Positions 15,519 through 24,587 of a stretch of DNA of 37,548 bases are shown here, piece after piece. The stretch covers positions 1-37,548 of the forward strand of contig JAHJNL010000047.1 in the NCBI GenBank assembly GCA_018820855.1, read 5' to 3'. Within the stretch, counting starts at the first letter, position 1. Each line of letters opens with the position of its first letter. The translations under genes were made by a program, and so were the position numbers. The notes beneath the pieces were generated by a model that had not been told where the DNA came from, ran no database searches, and worked only from the letters and a program-made list of their open reading frames with translations. Source of the stretch: Pseudomonadota bacterium. GTDB lineage: Bacteria > Desulfobacterota > Desulfobulbia > Desulfobulbales > Desulfocapsaceae.

Positions 15519-17945
15519 TTACACGACAAAGTAATGTGCCTGCGGATGGTGGATCACCAGGGCCGAGACACTCAGTTCCGGGGTCATTTGCAGGGATGAA
15601 CTGAGTTTGACTCCGATTTCTTCAGCTTTCAAGAGGGAGAGGAGTGGTTTCTGCAGCTCTAAGTCCGGGCAGGCCGAGTAACCGAAACTGTAGCGTTGAC
15701 CTGATGTACCGAGTTGCATCTCTTCACGCATGAGATTGTGGGTATACTGGGCCAGGGCTTCGGCTGTTTCCACACCAAAACCGTGAAGGAGCAGGTATTC
15801 ATGGTACTTGTTTGCTGCATAGAGTTCCTGACATATCTGAGCGAATTTCTCACCAAGAGTTACCACAAAAAATCCTGCACAGTCTTTTCCTTCCTTTTCC
15901 GTTCGGAAAAAATCCACTAGACTTCTTCCTGGCTCACGCTTTTGTCGGGGGAGGGCGAATGTGTACTGTGTATTTTCGTGCTCAACGATCAGTTTTTCTC
16001 CATTGCGGTAACAGGAAAACCAGCCATAGCAGATTTTCGGATCCAGCAACTGCTCCGACAAAACCTGTTCGCGGATGGCTTCAAATTCTGGAATGACTGT
16101 GTTATCCAACAGCTCCTGATAGGCTGATTCATCAAGTTTTGCCCGTCTGTAACCCCAGCGGCCGCGGAAAAGGATCTGGCGGTTGAGAAGGGGAAGAAAA
16201 TCAGACGGTGCAACACGCAATGTCTTTTTGCCAAGGAAAGGTGGTTCAGGGATGGATTCAAGTGTTGGAATATCGTTTTTTGCCCTGCCGCCATTTGTGG
16301 GATGGCTCTTTTCTTTACCTTCCCAGGTCGTTGCCTGCAGGCTTCCTTTTTCAAAATCCTGAATGGCCTGTAACCCTGTAAAGGCGTCTCGGCAATAAAC
16401 CACAGGGCCGTCATAGAGAGGGACGCAGTCCTGGGCCACAAATTTTCTGGTCAGGGCAGCTCCTCCCAGGAGTATAGGATGTTTGAGCCCTGCTGCTTTA
16501 TACTTCCCCATGCTTTCCTGCATGATCATGGCCGATTTTACCAGCAGTCCGCTGAGACAGATAATATCGATGTCCGGATTATTCAAGACGGTTTCAATGA
16601 TGGTCTCAGCAGTGACCTTGATCCCCAGATCGATGACTCTATAGCCGTTGTTGGAGAGAATAATGTTGACCAGGTTTTTGCCGATATCATGGACATCACC
16701 CTGCACCGTGGCCAGCAGGATACAGGGTGCATCACCACGGTCGTTTTTATCCATGAAGGGCTCAAGGATGTCCACAGACTTACGCATGACCTCGGCCGAC
16801 TGGAGGACAAATGGTAACAGCATCTCACCGGATCCGAAGAGCGCTCCAACTTCCCGCATGGCAGGAACAAGATGCTGATTGACGATATCAAGGGCCGAAT
16901 AGCGATCAAGCAGCATTCGCAGGATGTCGGGGAGGTCCTGTTGGCTGCCAAGGAGGATCTGATCCCGGATAAGCTGTTCCGGTGTTTTCTCTTCTTTTTC
17001 TTCTTTTGCTTCTGTAACCTTATGTTTCTCAAAGTAATGAATATAGGCCATGAGCGGTGAGACATCACCGCGGACCCGGTCATAAAGAAGGTCTAAGGCT
17101 AATGTTCTACTCTTCTCATCTATGGACTCAAGGCTGATACAGTTTGTCGGATCAATAATTACCGCATCCAGTCCGGCCTTTACAGCCTCATGCAGAAAAA
17201 CAGCGTTCAGTACCTTTCTTGCAGGGACGGGCAGGCCAAAGGAGATGTTGGAGAGACCGAGCATGGTGTGACATCCCGGCAGTTCCGCCTTGATCCGTTT
17301 GATACTGTTGAGGGTTTCGATAGCGGCCTGGCGCAGATTCTCATCACCAGAGCCGATGGTGAAGGTGAGGGGATCGAAAAAAATGGAATTGGCACTGATA
17401 CCATGTCGTTCGGTAACCAACTGGTAGATGCGTTTGGCAATATTGAACTTGGAGTCGCAGTCCATGGCCATCCCCTGTTCATCAATGGTGAGCGCTGTAA
17501 CACAGGCGCCATATTTTTTGACCAGGTGACAGATTTCGTCCAGTGTTTTTTCACCGTCCTCAAGATTGATGGAATTGACAATGGGTCTGCCGGGGTAAGC
17601 GGCCAGGGCTTTGGCTATGACAGCAGGGGAGGTGGAGTCAATCATAAGCGGTGCCTTGAGCGTTTTGCCATACATCTGCACTAATCGAACAAGGTCGCTT
17701 TCTTCATCTCGTCCGGCCCAGGCAGCATTAAGGTCGATCATATGGGCGCCCTGGCGTTCCTGCTCGATTCCTACCTGCAGACAGCCTTCAAAATCATCAG
17801 CAATGAGCATTTCCCGGAATCGTTTGGAACCCGTGGGGTTTGAACGTTCACCGATAATCAACGGGGCTGGTTGCTGCCTGATGTCCACCGCCTGGTAGAG
17901 ACTTGCCACCTGAGCCAGCGTTCCTTTACTGTTGTCCTGGCTCAT
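15519..17945 (-). CDS. metH: Methionine synthase, folate / cobalamin / reactivation part (split MetH)
   Basis: This 808-residue protein carries three of the four MetH modules. The pterin-binding domain (about 25-290) starts at IGERSNPTGSKRF. A cap and cobalamin-binding domain (about 325-545) has the DxHxxG signature GDVHDIG with His419 as lower axial Co ligand, then CLSGLL and LLGGAA. The AdoMet reactivation domain (about 590-808) has RYSFGYSACPDLE, which matches the RxxxGYxACP motif. The homocysteine-binding module is missing here and is encoded by the preceding gene, whose stop overlaps this start (ATGA). An unusual Lys/Glu-rich linker at 308-324 joins the pterin and cobalamin modules. The product transfers methyl from methyltetrahydrofolate via methylcobalamin. 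Confidence 0.92.
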   Translation of the reverse strand: MSQDNSKGTLAQVASLYQAVDIRQQPAPLIIGERSNPTGSKRFREMLIADDFEGCLQVGIEQERQGAHMIDLNAAWAGRDEESDLVRLVQMYGKTLKAPLMIDSTSPAVIAKALAAYPGRPIVNSINLEDGEKTLDEICHLVKKYGACVTALTIDEQGMAMDCDSKFNIAKRIYQLVTERHGISANSIFFDPLTFTIGSGDENLRQAAIETLNSIKRIKAELPGCHTMLGLSNISFGLPVPARKVLNAVFLHEAVKAGLDAVIIDPTNCISLESIDEKSRTLALDLLYDRVRGDVSPLMAYIHYFEKHKVTEAKEEKEEKTPEQLIRDQILLGSQQDLPDILRMLLDRYSALDIVNQHLVPAMREVGALFGSGEMLLPFVLQSAEVMRKSVDILEPFMDKNDRGDAPCILLATVQGDVHDIGKNLVNIILSNNGYRVIDLGIKVTAETIIETVLNNPDIDIICLSGLLVKSAMIMQESMGKYKAAGLKHPILLGGAALTRKFVAQDCVPLYDGPVVYCRDAFTGLQAIQDFEKGSLQATTWEGKEKSHPTNGGRAKNDIPTLESIPEPPFLGKKTLRVAPSDFLPLLNRQILFRGRWGYRRAKLDESAYQELLDNTVIPEFEAIREQVLSEQLLDPKICYGWFSCYRNGEKLIVEHENTQYTFALPRQKREPGRSLVDFFRTEKEGKDCAGFFVVTLGEKFAQICQELYAANKYHEYLLLHGFGVETAEALAQYTHNLMREEMQLGTSGQRYSFGYSACPDLELQKPLLSLLKAEEIGVKLSSSLQMTPELSVSALVIHHPQAHYFVV

Positions 17946-18880
17946 CTCAGCACCTCTTTACGGTCGGCAGGGACTGCCGATTGCAGGGCTTTCACCAGAC
18001 CCTTGATATGATCCGGCGAGGTTCCGCAACATCCACCCACAATGGAGACCCCTTTTTTGGTGACAAAGTCATACATGTGACGACCGTATTCCTCGGGTGA
18101 TTGAGGATAATGGGTTTTGCCGTTCACCACTTCCGGCATGCCCTGGTTGGGAATGCAGGAAATTCTTTTTTGCCAGTGCCTGCTCAGATAATCGATATGC
18201 GGCTCCATGTCGGTGGGACCGGTTGCGCAGTTGAGTCCCAGGGAAAAAACGGGAAGAGGAGCAATGGTGGCACAGACTGCGGCTATATCTGTTCCCACGA
18301 GCATGGTACCCTGTCTCTCAAAAGTGACTGAGGAGAGGACAGGGAGGTCAACTTTAAGTTCTTCCAAGAGGTCAAAAGCGGCCACAAGAACGGTTTTGAT
18401 CTGGAGAAGGTCCTGACAGGTTTCTACGATCAAGGCATCGACTCCGGCATCGATAAGGGAGCGCATCTGTTCGGTCACTGTTGCGGCCAGGTCCTGAGGT
18501 GAGATATGTCCGAGGACAGGCAGTTTGGTGGTGGGCCCGATGGAACCGGCTATGTAGCGAGGATGCGTTGTTGTGGAAAATTCAGAAACCGCCTTCCTGG
18601 CATTGGCCACTGCCGCCCTGTTAATCTCATCAACCCTGTTTTCCAGGCCGTACTCGGAAAGGACAACGGATGAGGCACCGAATGTATTTGTTTCCACCAC
18701 CATTGCACCGGCAGCCAGGAAATTCCGGTGCAGGGTGACGATACTTTCAGGGCTGGAGAGGTTGAGATATTCGTTGCAGCCGTCAAGTCCGTCCCAGGCC
18801 GCAGGATCAATATCCATAGTCTGCAGGGTGGTGCCGCAGGCACCGTCAAAGATCAAAAGAGGTTCTTGGGAAAATGTCAT
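17942..18880 (-). CDS. Homocysteine S-methyltransferase module of split MetH
   Basis: This is the Hcy-binding (S-methyltransferase) domain alone: LLIFDGACGTTLQ at the N-terminus, VETNTFGAS, and the zinc ligands Cys in GLNCATG and the pair in GGCCGTSPDHI. In standard MetH this domain is fused to the pterin-binding module; here it is a separate gene overlapping the next one by ATGA, so the two subunits are probably made in equal amounts and form a complex. I start at ATG 18880, which gives the usual short N-terminus. The frame extends to an ATG at 18964, adding 28 residues unlike the family. Promoters for this gene and the divergent kinase must lie in about 18881-19130. No SAM riboswitch was recognised there. 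Confidence 0.88.
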   Translation of the reverse strand: MTFSQEPLLIFDGACGTTLQTMDIDPAAWDGLDGCNEYLNLSSPESIVTLHRNFLAAGAMVVETNTFGASSVVLSEYGLENRVDEINRAAVANARKAVSEFSTTTHPRYIAGSIGPTTKLPVLGHISPQDLAATVTEQMRSLIDAGVDALIVETCQDLLQIKTVLVAAFDLLEELKVDLPVLSSVTFERQGTMLVGTDIAAVCATIAPLPVFSLGLNCATGPTDMEPHIDYLSRHWQKRISCIPNQGMPEVVNGKTHYPQSPEEYGRHMYDFVTKKGVSIVGGCCGTSPDHIKGLVKALQSAVPADRKEVLR

Positions 18881-19130
18881 TGTTTCTGTATTGTTAAAAG
18901 AAGGAGTTATTAAGAGCAGTTTCTGTGCCGTGTTCCCCGATGGATTTTCTGCAGGGGGTGTCATTCATGCCCCATAGTAGCGCAAATATCAATCTCTTTT
19001 TGCTCAGTTATTCTACAATCATCTTGACGTTAAGAATTCTCAAAAAAAAAGATACTATTTGGATTCTATATGCTATGGTCAACTTCTTCAAACAATATAC
19101 GCCTTAATATCAAGTTCATTGCCTGTAACA

Positions 19131-20960
19131 GTGATTAAAAAACTCTACTACAGTTCTGCCTATTCTTCAAAGACCATTGTCAGGGATCTCCTCCTGTGGC
19201 TGATACTTCTCGTATTTCTCGTAGGTGGGATTGCTGAGGTGGGGTATTCTGTTTATTCAGAACGTCTCGCCAAGGTTAAACTGAATCAGCAGGCTGATAT
19301 TCTCATTGAGGAGATTTCCTCAATGCTCTCTGCTCCTTTATATAATATTGATCAGCAGAGTCTAACCTATATCGGCAAGATCTACTCGCGCATTCCTTAT
19401 CTTCAGGGAATACGCATTGAGGATAAACAGAAAAGCATACTGTTTGACTCCATTGGCCAGAATTCTATCCAGTTTTTCAGAGAAAAGGATATCCTGTATA
19501 ACGATCAATATCTTGGCCGCATCTCGCTTAACGTTGCCGAGTGTAAGGATCACAGGCATAGAAAACAGACCCTGGTCATGATCTTTTTTATGGGCCTGGC
19601 TTTGATCTGTGCGTTGGTGGCCGGAATTCATGTTATCATGCGTTACATACTGATAAATCCCCTCGAACGATTCAACAGCGGGCTCTCGGAAATCGCAAAT
19701 GGAAATTACTCTGTTCGCTTGGAACCGGTACCGCATCAGGACTTAAACTGTTCCGTTGAAGCGGTGAACAGCCTGGCGGGCCATATTGAGCACGTTGTCG
19801 GCGAACTGAGCTTTACCCGTGATTTTCTACAGAATGTTCTTGATTCCATGCCATCAATCATCATCGGTGTTGATCGTGACTGTCGCATCACCAAAATGAA
19901 TCGTTCTGCCATTCGCAGTACAGGAAGGACAGACGAGGAATGTCAGGGCAGGTTGGTTTCAGATATCTTTCCCGGCCTTGAGGGCAAGGGTCTGGAAATG
20001 ATAAACAGGTCCATTCTTGAACGCTTGCCGATAACTGTCGAAAAGAAGAACTGCCCTGTCCTGGGCGAAAAGAAATATAGTGAGATAACTGTTTATCCCT
20101 TATATGGAGCAGATGCAGATGGTGCCGTTATCCGTATAGACGACATTACAGACAGGACACGATTACAGGAGATGATGGTTCAGACTGAGAAGATGATGTC
20201 TGTCGGAGGACTCGGGGCGGGAATGGCCCATGAGATCAATAATCCCTTGGGCGGTATTCTTCAGGCTGCCCAGAATATAGAGCGGAGGCTTTCACCTGCG
20301 CTTGAGAAAAATACAGAAGTTGCCCGGCAGTGTGGGTTTGAACTGCAGGCCCTGCAGACCTATCTGCAAGATCGCCAGATCTATGCCATGCTCGCCGGTA
20401 TACGTGATTCCGGTCAGCGGGCCGCACAGATTGTCCAGAATATGCTGCAATTTTCCCGGTGTAATGATTCGGCCATGCAACGCTGTGCTCTTGCAGAAAT
20501 CCTTGATAGGGTCATAGCGCTTGCCGGTGCCGATTATGATCTGAAACGTAAATATGATTTTAAAAATTTTCGTATTATTCGCAATTATCGGCCGGATATT
20601 GAGGTGGTCTGCAGCAGAACTGAAATAGAACAGGTCTTGTTAAATCTCCTGAAAAATGCTGCCCAGGCCTTCGGACCTGTTAATGCGGATGGATCACACT
20701 CCCCGGAAATCACAATTAATGGCTATCAGGATGCTGAATATGTAACTGTGGAGATCATTGATAACGGCCCCGGTATTGAGGAAGATGTCAAAAAACGAAT
20801 TTTCGAACCTTTTTATACCACGAAAAAGGTCGGAGAAGGCAATGGCCTGGGTCTTGCTGTTTCCTTCTTCATTGTTGTGGATCAACATAATGGCAGGCTG
20901 TCCGTTGAGTCCACACCAGGCCAGGGCACGATGTTTGTGGTGCAGCTTCCCAGAAGGTAA
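19131..20960 (+). CDS. PAS-domain sensor histidine kinase
   Basis: With the GTG start at 19131 the protein has 609 residues. Membrane segments at about 19-39 and 148-168 enclose a ~105-residue periplasmic sensor. A HAMP domain, then a PAS domain (about 230-345, FLQNVLDSMPSIIIGVDRD), precede HisKA with His367 in GAGMAHEINNPLGG and a HATPase (DNGPGI, GNGLGLAVS). The AGMAHEINNPLGG box is that of NtrB-type kinases, which often partner with NtrC-family regulators. No response regulator is adjacent, so it is an orphan here. The start is uncertain: the frame opens at a TTG at 19059, and no convincing ribosome site precedes either codon. It diverges from the metH pair. Confidence 0.85.
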   Translation: MIKKLYYSSAYSSKTIVRDLLLWLILLVFLVGGIAEVGYSVYSERLAKVKLNQQADILIEEISSMLSAPLYNIDQQSLTYIGKIYSRIPYLQGIRIEDKQKSILFDSIGQNSIQFFREKDILYNDQYLGRISLNVAECKDHRHRKQTLVMIFFMGLALICALVAGIHVIMRYILINPLERFNSGLSEIANGNYSVRLEPVPHQDLNCSVEAVNSLAGHIEHVVGELSFTRDFLQNVLDSMPSIIIGVDRDCRITKMNRSAIRSTGRTDEECQGRLVSDIFPGLEGKGLEMINRSILERLPITVEKKNCPVLGEKKYSEITVYPLYGADADGAVIRIDDITDRTRLQEMMVQTEKMMSVGGLGAGMAHEINNPLGGILQAAQNIERRLSPALEKNTEVARQCGFELQALQTYLQDRQIYAMLAGIRDSGQRAAQIVQNMLQFSRCNDSAMQRCALAEILDRVIALAGADYDLKRKYDFKNFRIIRNYRPDIEVVCSRTEIEQVLLNLLKNAAQAFGPVNADGSHSPEITINGYQDAEYVTVEIIDNGPGIEEDVKKRIFEPFYTTKKVGEGNGLGLAVSFFIVVDQHNGRLSVESTPGQGTMFVVQLPRR

Positions 20961-20988
20961 CGGGTAAAAACGAGTTGCTTGCGTCCCT

Positions 20989-21486
20989 TTAATCCATTGG
21001 GATTAGGGCAAAGCCCCTGTTTTGATATGCTATCATGGATATGTATCCGTTTTGGATGATTTTCAGTTCCGGTCGGAAATCATTGGGAGATATTCCATTA
21101 AGCTCTGCTGCAATGAGACACTGCTCCATGGCAATGCCTTTGCCGGCAAATTTTTTCAACCATTTATGGACTTCAGCCTTTGCTGCCTGTTCCTCTTTTT
21201 CAACGTAAAAGTCCCCCTTGGTAACGAACTTACTGGCCTTGCCGCGAAAGGCGATAATCGCTTCGGGCTTTACTCCTGCAGCCTGGAGTTGGGAGAGGGT
21301 TTTGTCTATAAGGATGAGGCGGACAACCAGTTTTTCGGGGATGCCGATGTTGACATCAAAATAGACCTTTGCTGTTGTCAATCCTGACAGCGAAGGACTC
21401 TGTTGGTATTCTTCACTCTGGGCAATGCCAAAGGTGAGAAGCAGAAATACAGGAAGCCAAAAATATGTGAGTTTCCGAGTAACCAT
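20989..21486 (-). CDS. Exported DsrE-family protein
   Basis: This 165-residue protein has a signal peptide (WLPVFLLLTFGIAQS, to about residue 24) followed by a DsrE/DsrF-like domain: 'AKVYFDVNIGIPEKLVVRLI', GVKPEAIIAFRG, and a Cys at 123 in AMEQCLIAAE. In cytoplasmic relatives (DsrE, TusD) a Cys in this area carries sulfur; here the protein is exported, so a periplasmic sulfur or thiol role is inferred. The start ATG 21486 is set by a strong AGGAGG seven bases upstream; the frame runs further to 21549 without such a site. It is the last gene of a minus-strand cluster with a small exported protein, a BFD-like protein and uvrC. Confidence 0.82.
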   Translation of the reverse strand: MVTRKLTYFWLPVFLLLTFGIAQSEEYQQSPSLSGLTTAKVYFDVNIGIPEKLVVRLILIDKTLSQLQAAGVKPEAIIAFRGKASKFVTKGDFYVEKEEQAAKAEVHKWLKKFAGKGIAMEQCLIAAELNGISPNDFRPELKIIQNGYISMIAYQNRGFALIPMD

Positions 21487-21512
21487 AGCAACCTCCTGAG
21501 AGTGTATTGCCT

Positions 21513-21547
21513 GGCGAGCTGTAGCAGAAAAAACAATACAGCTCGCC
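21513..21547 (-). repeat. Perfect intercistronic hairpin before the DsrE-family gene
   Basis: GGCGAGCTGTA (21513-21523) pairs perfectly with TACAGCTCGCC (21537-21547) around a 13-base A-rich loop. On the minus strand it lies between the stop of the small exported protein and the ribosome site of the DsrE-family gene. No T run follows. It could be an RNA-processing or stability element, or a factor-assisted terminator. Confidence 0.5.
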
Positions 21548-21582
21548 AAGAGTTATTTTATGATGAGGCTTTCTCTGCCTGA

Positions 21583-21939
21583 CTAACAGCCGACCTCGAT
21601 CTTTTTTTCTATTTTTACAGCAGTATGCTTTTTTTCTTCAACTACGTACCAGATCTTTACTCCATGATCCTTGTCAATTTCCTGCAGTGAGGAGTAACCG
21701 ACAAGGGCTGTATTCCAGTTGAGCAGGATGGTCATTCTGTCCCCTTTGCTTGTCTTGATCGTAAGTGTCTGCTTCTCCCGGTTAAAGCTTTTTACCTTTC
21801 CCTGCACTACCAATATATCCTGGCTCAGAGACATGTCTTTGTTGTCATCCCCTGCAAAGGCAAGTGGAGAAACGAAGAGGAAAAAAAACAGGAAGAGTGC
21901 GGTGATAACTGGGGTTATAGTATAGGTACTTGTTTTCAT
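21583..21939 (-). CDS. Small exported protein of unknown function
   Basis: Start ATG 21939 is chosen because GAGGGG lies eight bases upstream; the open frame extends far upstream but overlaps the BFD gene. The 118-residue product has a signal peptide (VITALFLFFFLFVSPLAFA, ending near residue 28) and a small beta-rich mature domain: VVQGKVKSFNREKQTLTIKT, then DRMTILLNWNTALVG. This pattern resembles small OB-like or copper-binding-like periplasmic domains, but no metal-ligand set is clear. It ends in Gly-Cys, with the only Cys at the last position. The neighbours suggest co-expression with the DsrE-family protein. Confidence 0.7.
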   Translation of the reverse strand: MKTSTYTITPVITALFLFFFLFVSPLAFAGDDNKDMSLSQDILVVQGKVKSFNREKQTLTIKTSKGDRMTILLNWNTALVGYSSLQEIDKDHGVKIWYVVEEKKHTAVKIEKKIEVGC

Positions 21940-22099
21940 TAAATTCCCCTCTTGTTTATTTTGTCTGATTGTCTGTAGCTTGTCGTTGTAACCAGCAATC
22001 TGAAGATGGAAGCATGTTGCTAATAAAAATAAGGTAAACACGGATACCACAATGTGCCAGGTTTGGTTGTGAAAAAAATGGCTGGCAGGGAAGAGAGGG

Positions 22100-22312
22100 T
22101 CAGCCATGATGCAGCCGTTCTTCAAGGAGGGCAGAGACCTTTTCCATGCAGCGTCCGGATTTGCAGGAACCACCACCGATACCGGTAATTCTGGCAATTT
22201 CCTCAAAGCTTTTGGCTCCGTCTTCTATTGCCTGAATAATTGCACAGAGTTTGATACCCTTGCATATGCATCCGGGTTTTACGCGGGCCAGGATTTCTTC
22301 TTCGGTGGCCAT
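22100..22312 (-). CDS. BFD-like [2Fe-2S]-binding domain protein
   Basis: The product of about 70 residues is a stand-alone BFD-like domain, with cysteines arranged as CIC near the N-terminus and CKSGRC toward the C-terminus (GCICKGIKLC...GGGSCKSGRC). In bacterioferritin-associated ferredoxin and related domains four such cysteines bind a [2Fe-2S] cluster. An extra Cys lies in KLCAI. I start at the second ATG (22312) because CAGGAG lies just upstream within the frame; the first ATG is 22327. The gene begins close behind uvrC and is probably co-transcribed. Its electron-transfer partner is unknown. Confidence 0.8.
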   Translation of the reverse strand: MATEEEILARVKPGCICKGIKLCAIIQAIEDGAKSFEEIARITGIGGGSCKSGRCMEKVSALLEERLHHG

Positions 22313-22330
22313 GCCAAGCTCCTGCATTGA

Positions 22331-24133
22331 TTAGTGTTGAAAGTGGTTATGGATGGCTAATGCCAGTTCCGGGCCGATACCCGGGACTGAAGAGAGTTCT
22401 TCTACTTCAGCACTGCGAATTCGATCGACACTGCCGAGTTGTTTCAACAGGCTTTTTTTTCGGTCAGGGCCGATGCCGGGGATCTTGTCCAGGGTGGAGG
22501 CCAGGGTCGCTCTGTTGCGCAATTTACGGTGGAAAGTTACTCCGTAACGGTGTGACTCGTCGCGGATGCGCATGAGATAAAGAAGGACTGGATTGTGCGC
22601 CTGGAGGAGGATGGGATTTTTACGTCCCGGCTTGTAGAGTTTTTCTCCTTCTGTGTCCTTCTCTTTAGCGATACCGATCCAGTCAAGTCGGCCACGGATA
22701 CCGAGTTCATCGGCGACCCGCATGGCCACTCCCAGTTGTCCTTTGCCGCCATCCACGACAAAGAGATCAGGAAGACTGTTTTCTGCCACGCCACGCCGGA
22801 GACGTCTTTGCAGGACTTCTTCCATCATTGCGTAGTCATCCGGGCCAGGCACAGTCTTTATCTTATAATGTCTGAATCGCGTCGGGGCAGGATTTCCCTT
22901 TTCATAGCAGACAAGTGAGCCAACTGCCTGTTTACCGCTGGTATTTGAGATGTCGAGACATTCGATTCGCTCTGGGCTGTGATCCAGATGCAGAAGTTTT
23001 TCCATGGAGGCAGAGAGTCCCAGCCAGGAACGTTCCTGTTTTTCTTTTTCATCGAATATGTGGGCAGCATTGGTATTTGCCATCTGCAGCAATTGCACAC
23101 GGTCTCCGCGCTTGGGCACTTTCAGCTGTACTGATGAGCCGAGAAGTTCTGAAAAACGTTCGCTAAGAATTTCCAGATCATCAATAACAAAGGGCAGTAC
23201 AAGTTCTTTTGCCGGAATGGTGTTCTGATCGTAGAATTGGTTCAAGGCCTGAGCCAGGATGCTTTGGTCGGTTTCCATGGGGTCGGAGAGAAAAAAATTA
23301 CGACTGCCGGAAATAATACCATCCCGGATAAAAAGGATGGCAATACCAATAGAGGTCCCTTGACGGCAGTAGCCGAGGACATCAAGATCCCTGAGATAGT
23401 CGGATGCCACAATCTGTTTTTCGAGCGTCTTGGAGAGTGCGGTGATCTGATCGCGAATCTCTGCCGCCCGTTCAAAGAGAAGTTGCTCTGCTGCTGCCGT
23501 CATCTCTGTTTTGAGATTGGTGAGCAGGCTTCTGTTACGCCCTTCCAGTACCATCAGCACCTTGTTTACCTGGATCTGATATTGCTCCTTATCTGCGAGG
23601 TCTACACAGGGGCCTGGGCATTTGCCCATCTGCAGATTCAGGCAGGGTCGTTTCCTGGGTTTTACAGTACTGCCCTTGCATTTTCTTAAGGAAAACATGT
23701 TAGCCAGCAATCTGAGAGTCGCCCACATGGAAGAGCTTGAGGAGTAGGGCCCAAAATATCTTGCCCCATCTTTTTTTCGCCTGCGAGTCATATGGACACG
23801 AGGCCAACTCTCCTGGACTGTGACTTTGATAAGGGGATAATTTTTGTCATCGCGAAGGATGATGTTGTATCTGGGTTTGTACTTCTTGATCAGCGAGGCT
23901 TCGAGAATCAAGGCCTCTTTCTCAGTGTTGGTGAGCAGGATGTCAACCTTATGAACTTTTGCGAGCATCACTGTGGTCTTGTTGTGATCTGAGCCTGCAA
24001 AGCGGGTGTAGGAGGTGAGACGTTTCTGCAGGTCCTTGGCTTTTCCGACATAGAGCACCCGAGATTTTTTATCGAGCATCTGATAGACGCCTGGGGAGTG
24101 GGGGACAGTTGTCAGAAAGTCTAGGGGAAACAT
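22331..24133 (-). CDS. uvrC: Excinuclease ABC subunit C
   Basis: UvrC is the dual-incision nuclease of nucleotide excision repair, acting with UvrAB. The 600-residue length is normal. The GIY-YIG nuclease domain is at the N-terminus (SPGVYQML at 13-20 and VLYVGKAKDLQKRL at 27-40). A UvrB-interacting UVR motif lies around 205-240 (LLFERAAEIRDQI). The C-terminal RNase H-like endonuclease carries LDISNTSGKQAVGS and VVDGGKGQL, and a helix-hairpin-helix pair ends the protein (LDKIPGIGPDRKKSLL, LSSVPGIGPELA). It is the first gene of the minus-strand cluster and diverges from the riboswitch-controlled bzaF gene. Confidence 0.97.
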   Translation of the reverse strand: MFPLDFLTTVPHSPGVYQMLDKKSRVLYVGKAKDLQKRLTSYTRFAGSDHNKTTVMLAKVHKVDILLTNTEKEALILEASLIKKYKPRYNIILRDDKNYPLIKVTVQESWPRVHMTRRRKKDGARYFGPYSSSSSMWATLRLLANMFSLRKCKGSTVKPRKRPCLNLQMGKCPGPCVDLADKEQYQIQVNKVLMVLEGRNRSLLTNLKTEMTAAAEQLLFERAAEIRDQITALSKTLEKQIVASDYLRDLDVLGYCRQGTSIGIAILFIRDGIISGSRNFFLSDPMETDQSILAQALNQFYDQNTIPAKELVLPFVIDDLEILSERFSELLGSSVQLKVPKRGDRVQLLQMANTNAAHIFDEKEKQERSWLGLSASMEKLLHLDHSPERIECLDISNTSGKQAVGSLVCYEKGNPAPTRFRHYKIKTVPGPDDYAMMEEVLQRRLRRGVAENSLPDLFVVDGGKGQLGVAMRVADELGIRGRLDWIGIAKEKDTEGEKLYKPGRKNPILLQAHNPVLLYLMRIRDESHRYGVTFHRKLRNRATLASTLDKIPGIGPDRKKSLLKQLGSVDRIRSAEVEELSSVPGIGPELALAIHNHFQH

Positions 24134-24309
24134 TGGGGGGATTATTCAGATTGTATGTAGGATGACGGTTTATAAGGTCTTTTGACTATAGGGTACCTTG
24201 AAAAATTATAGTTTTATAATAGTCACAGGGAGAGGCCTTGGCAAGGAATGGCTGCAAGAGAGACTTTACAGAAAAATCAAATTAGAGTAGATGATGTTCG
24301 TTTATATAC

Positions 24310-24484
24310 TTTTCCAGGTGCCGCATAGTATGTGGTGAAAAGGGAATACGGTGTAAATCCGTAACGTTGGGCCAACGCTGTAAGCGGGGACAATGGTCAC
24401 AGGATGCCACTGCTGATATCTTTCAATAGAGAGGGTGGGAAGGCGTGACCAAAGGTTGATCCGTGTAGTCAGAAGACCTGCCGG
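24310..24484 (+). promoter_or_regulatory. Cobalamin (adenosylcobalamin-type) riboswitch
   Basis: The conserved cobalamin riboswitch elements occur in order: CAGGTGCC near 24315, GGTGAAAAGGGAA (24337-24349), CGGTGTAAATCC (24353-24364), the B12-box region GCCACTGCTGATATC (24407-24421), GGGAAGGCGTGACC (24438-24451), and the closing AGTCAGAAGACCTGCC (24467-24482), which pairs back with GGTGCC-type sequence. With the terminator immediately downstream, it should reduce transcription of the next gene when cobalamin is abundant. Confidence 0.93.
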
Positions 24485-24511
24485 GAAAAGAAGGATTAAG
24501 TTGTCCGCCCA

Positions 24512-24551
24512 AGTCCGTATTGCATGAAAACTGCAATGCGGACTTTTTTTA
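24512..24551 (+). terminator. Riboswitch-controlled Rho-independent terminator
   Basis: AGTCCGTATTGCA (24512-24524) pairs with TGCAATGCGGACT (24532-24544) with one T.G pair, followed by a run of Ts to 24551. It lies about 30 bases after the cobalamin aptamer and 36 bases before the ThiC-like start codon. This is the expected expression platform for a transcription-terminating riboswitch. Confidence 0.92.
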
Positions 24552-24587
24552 TGCCCTGGCGGTAGAGACATAAGGAGAAGGTGAATC

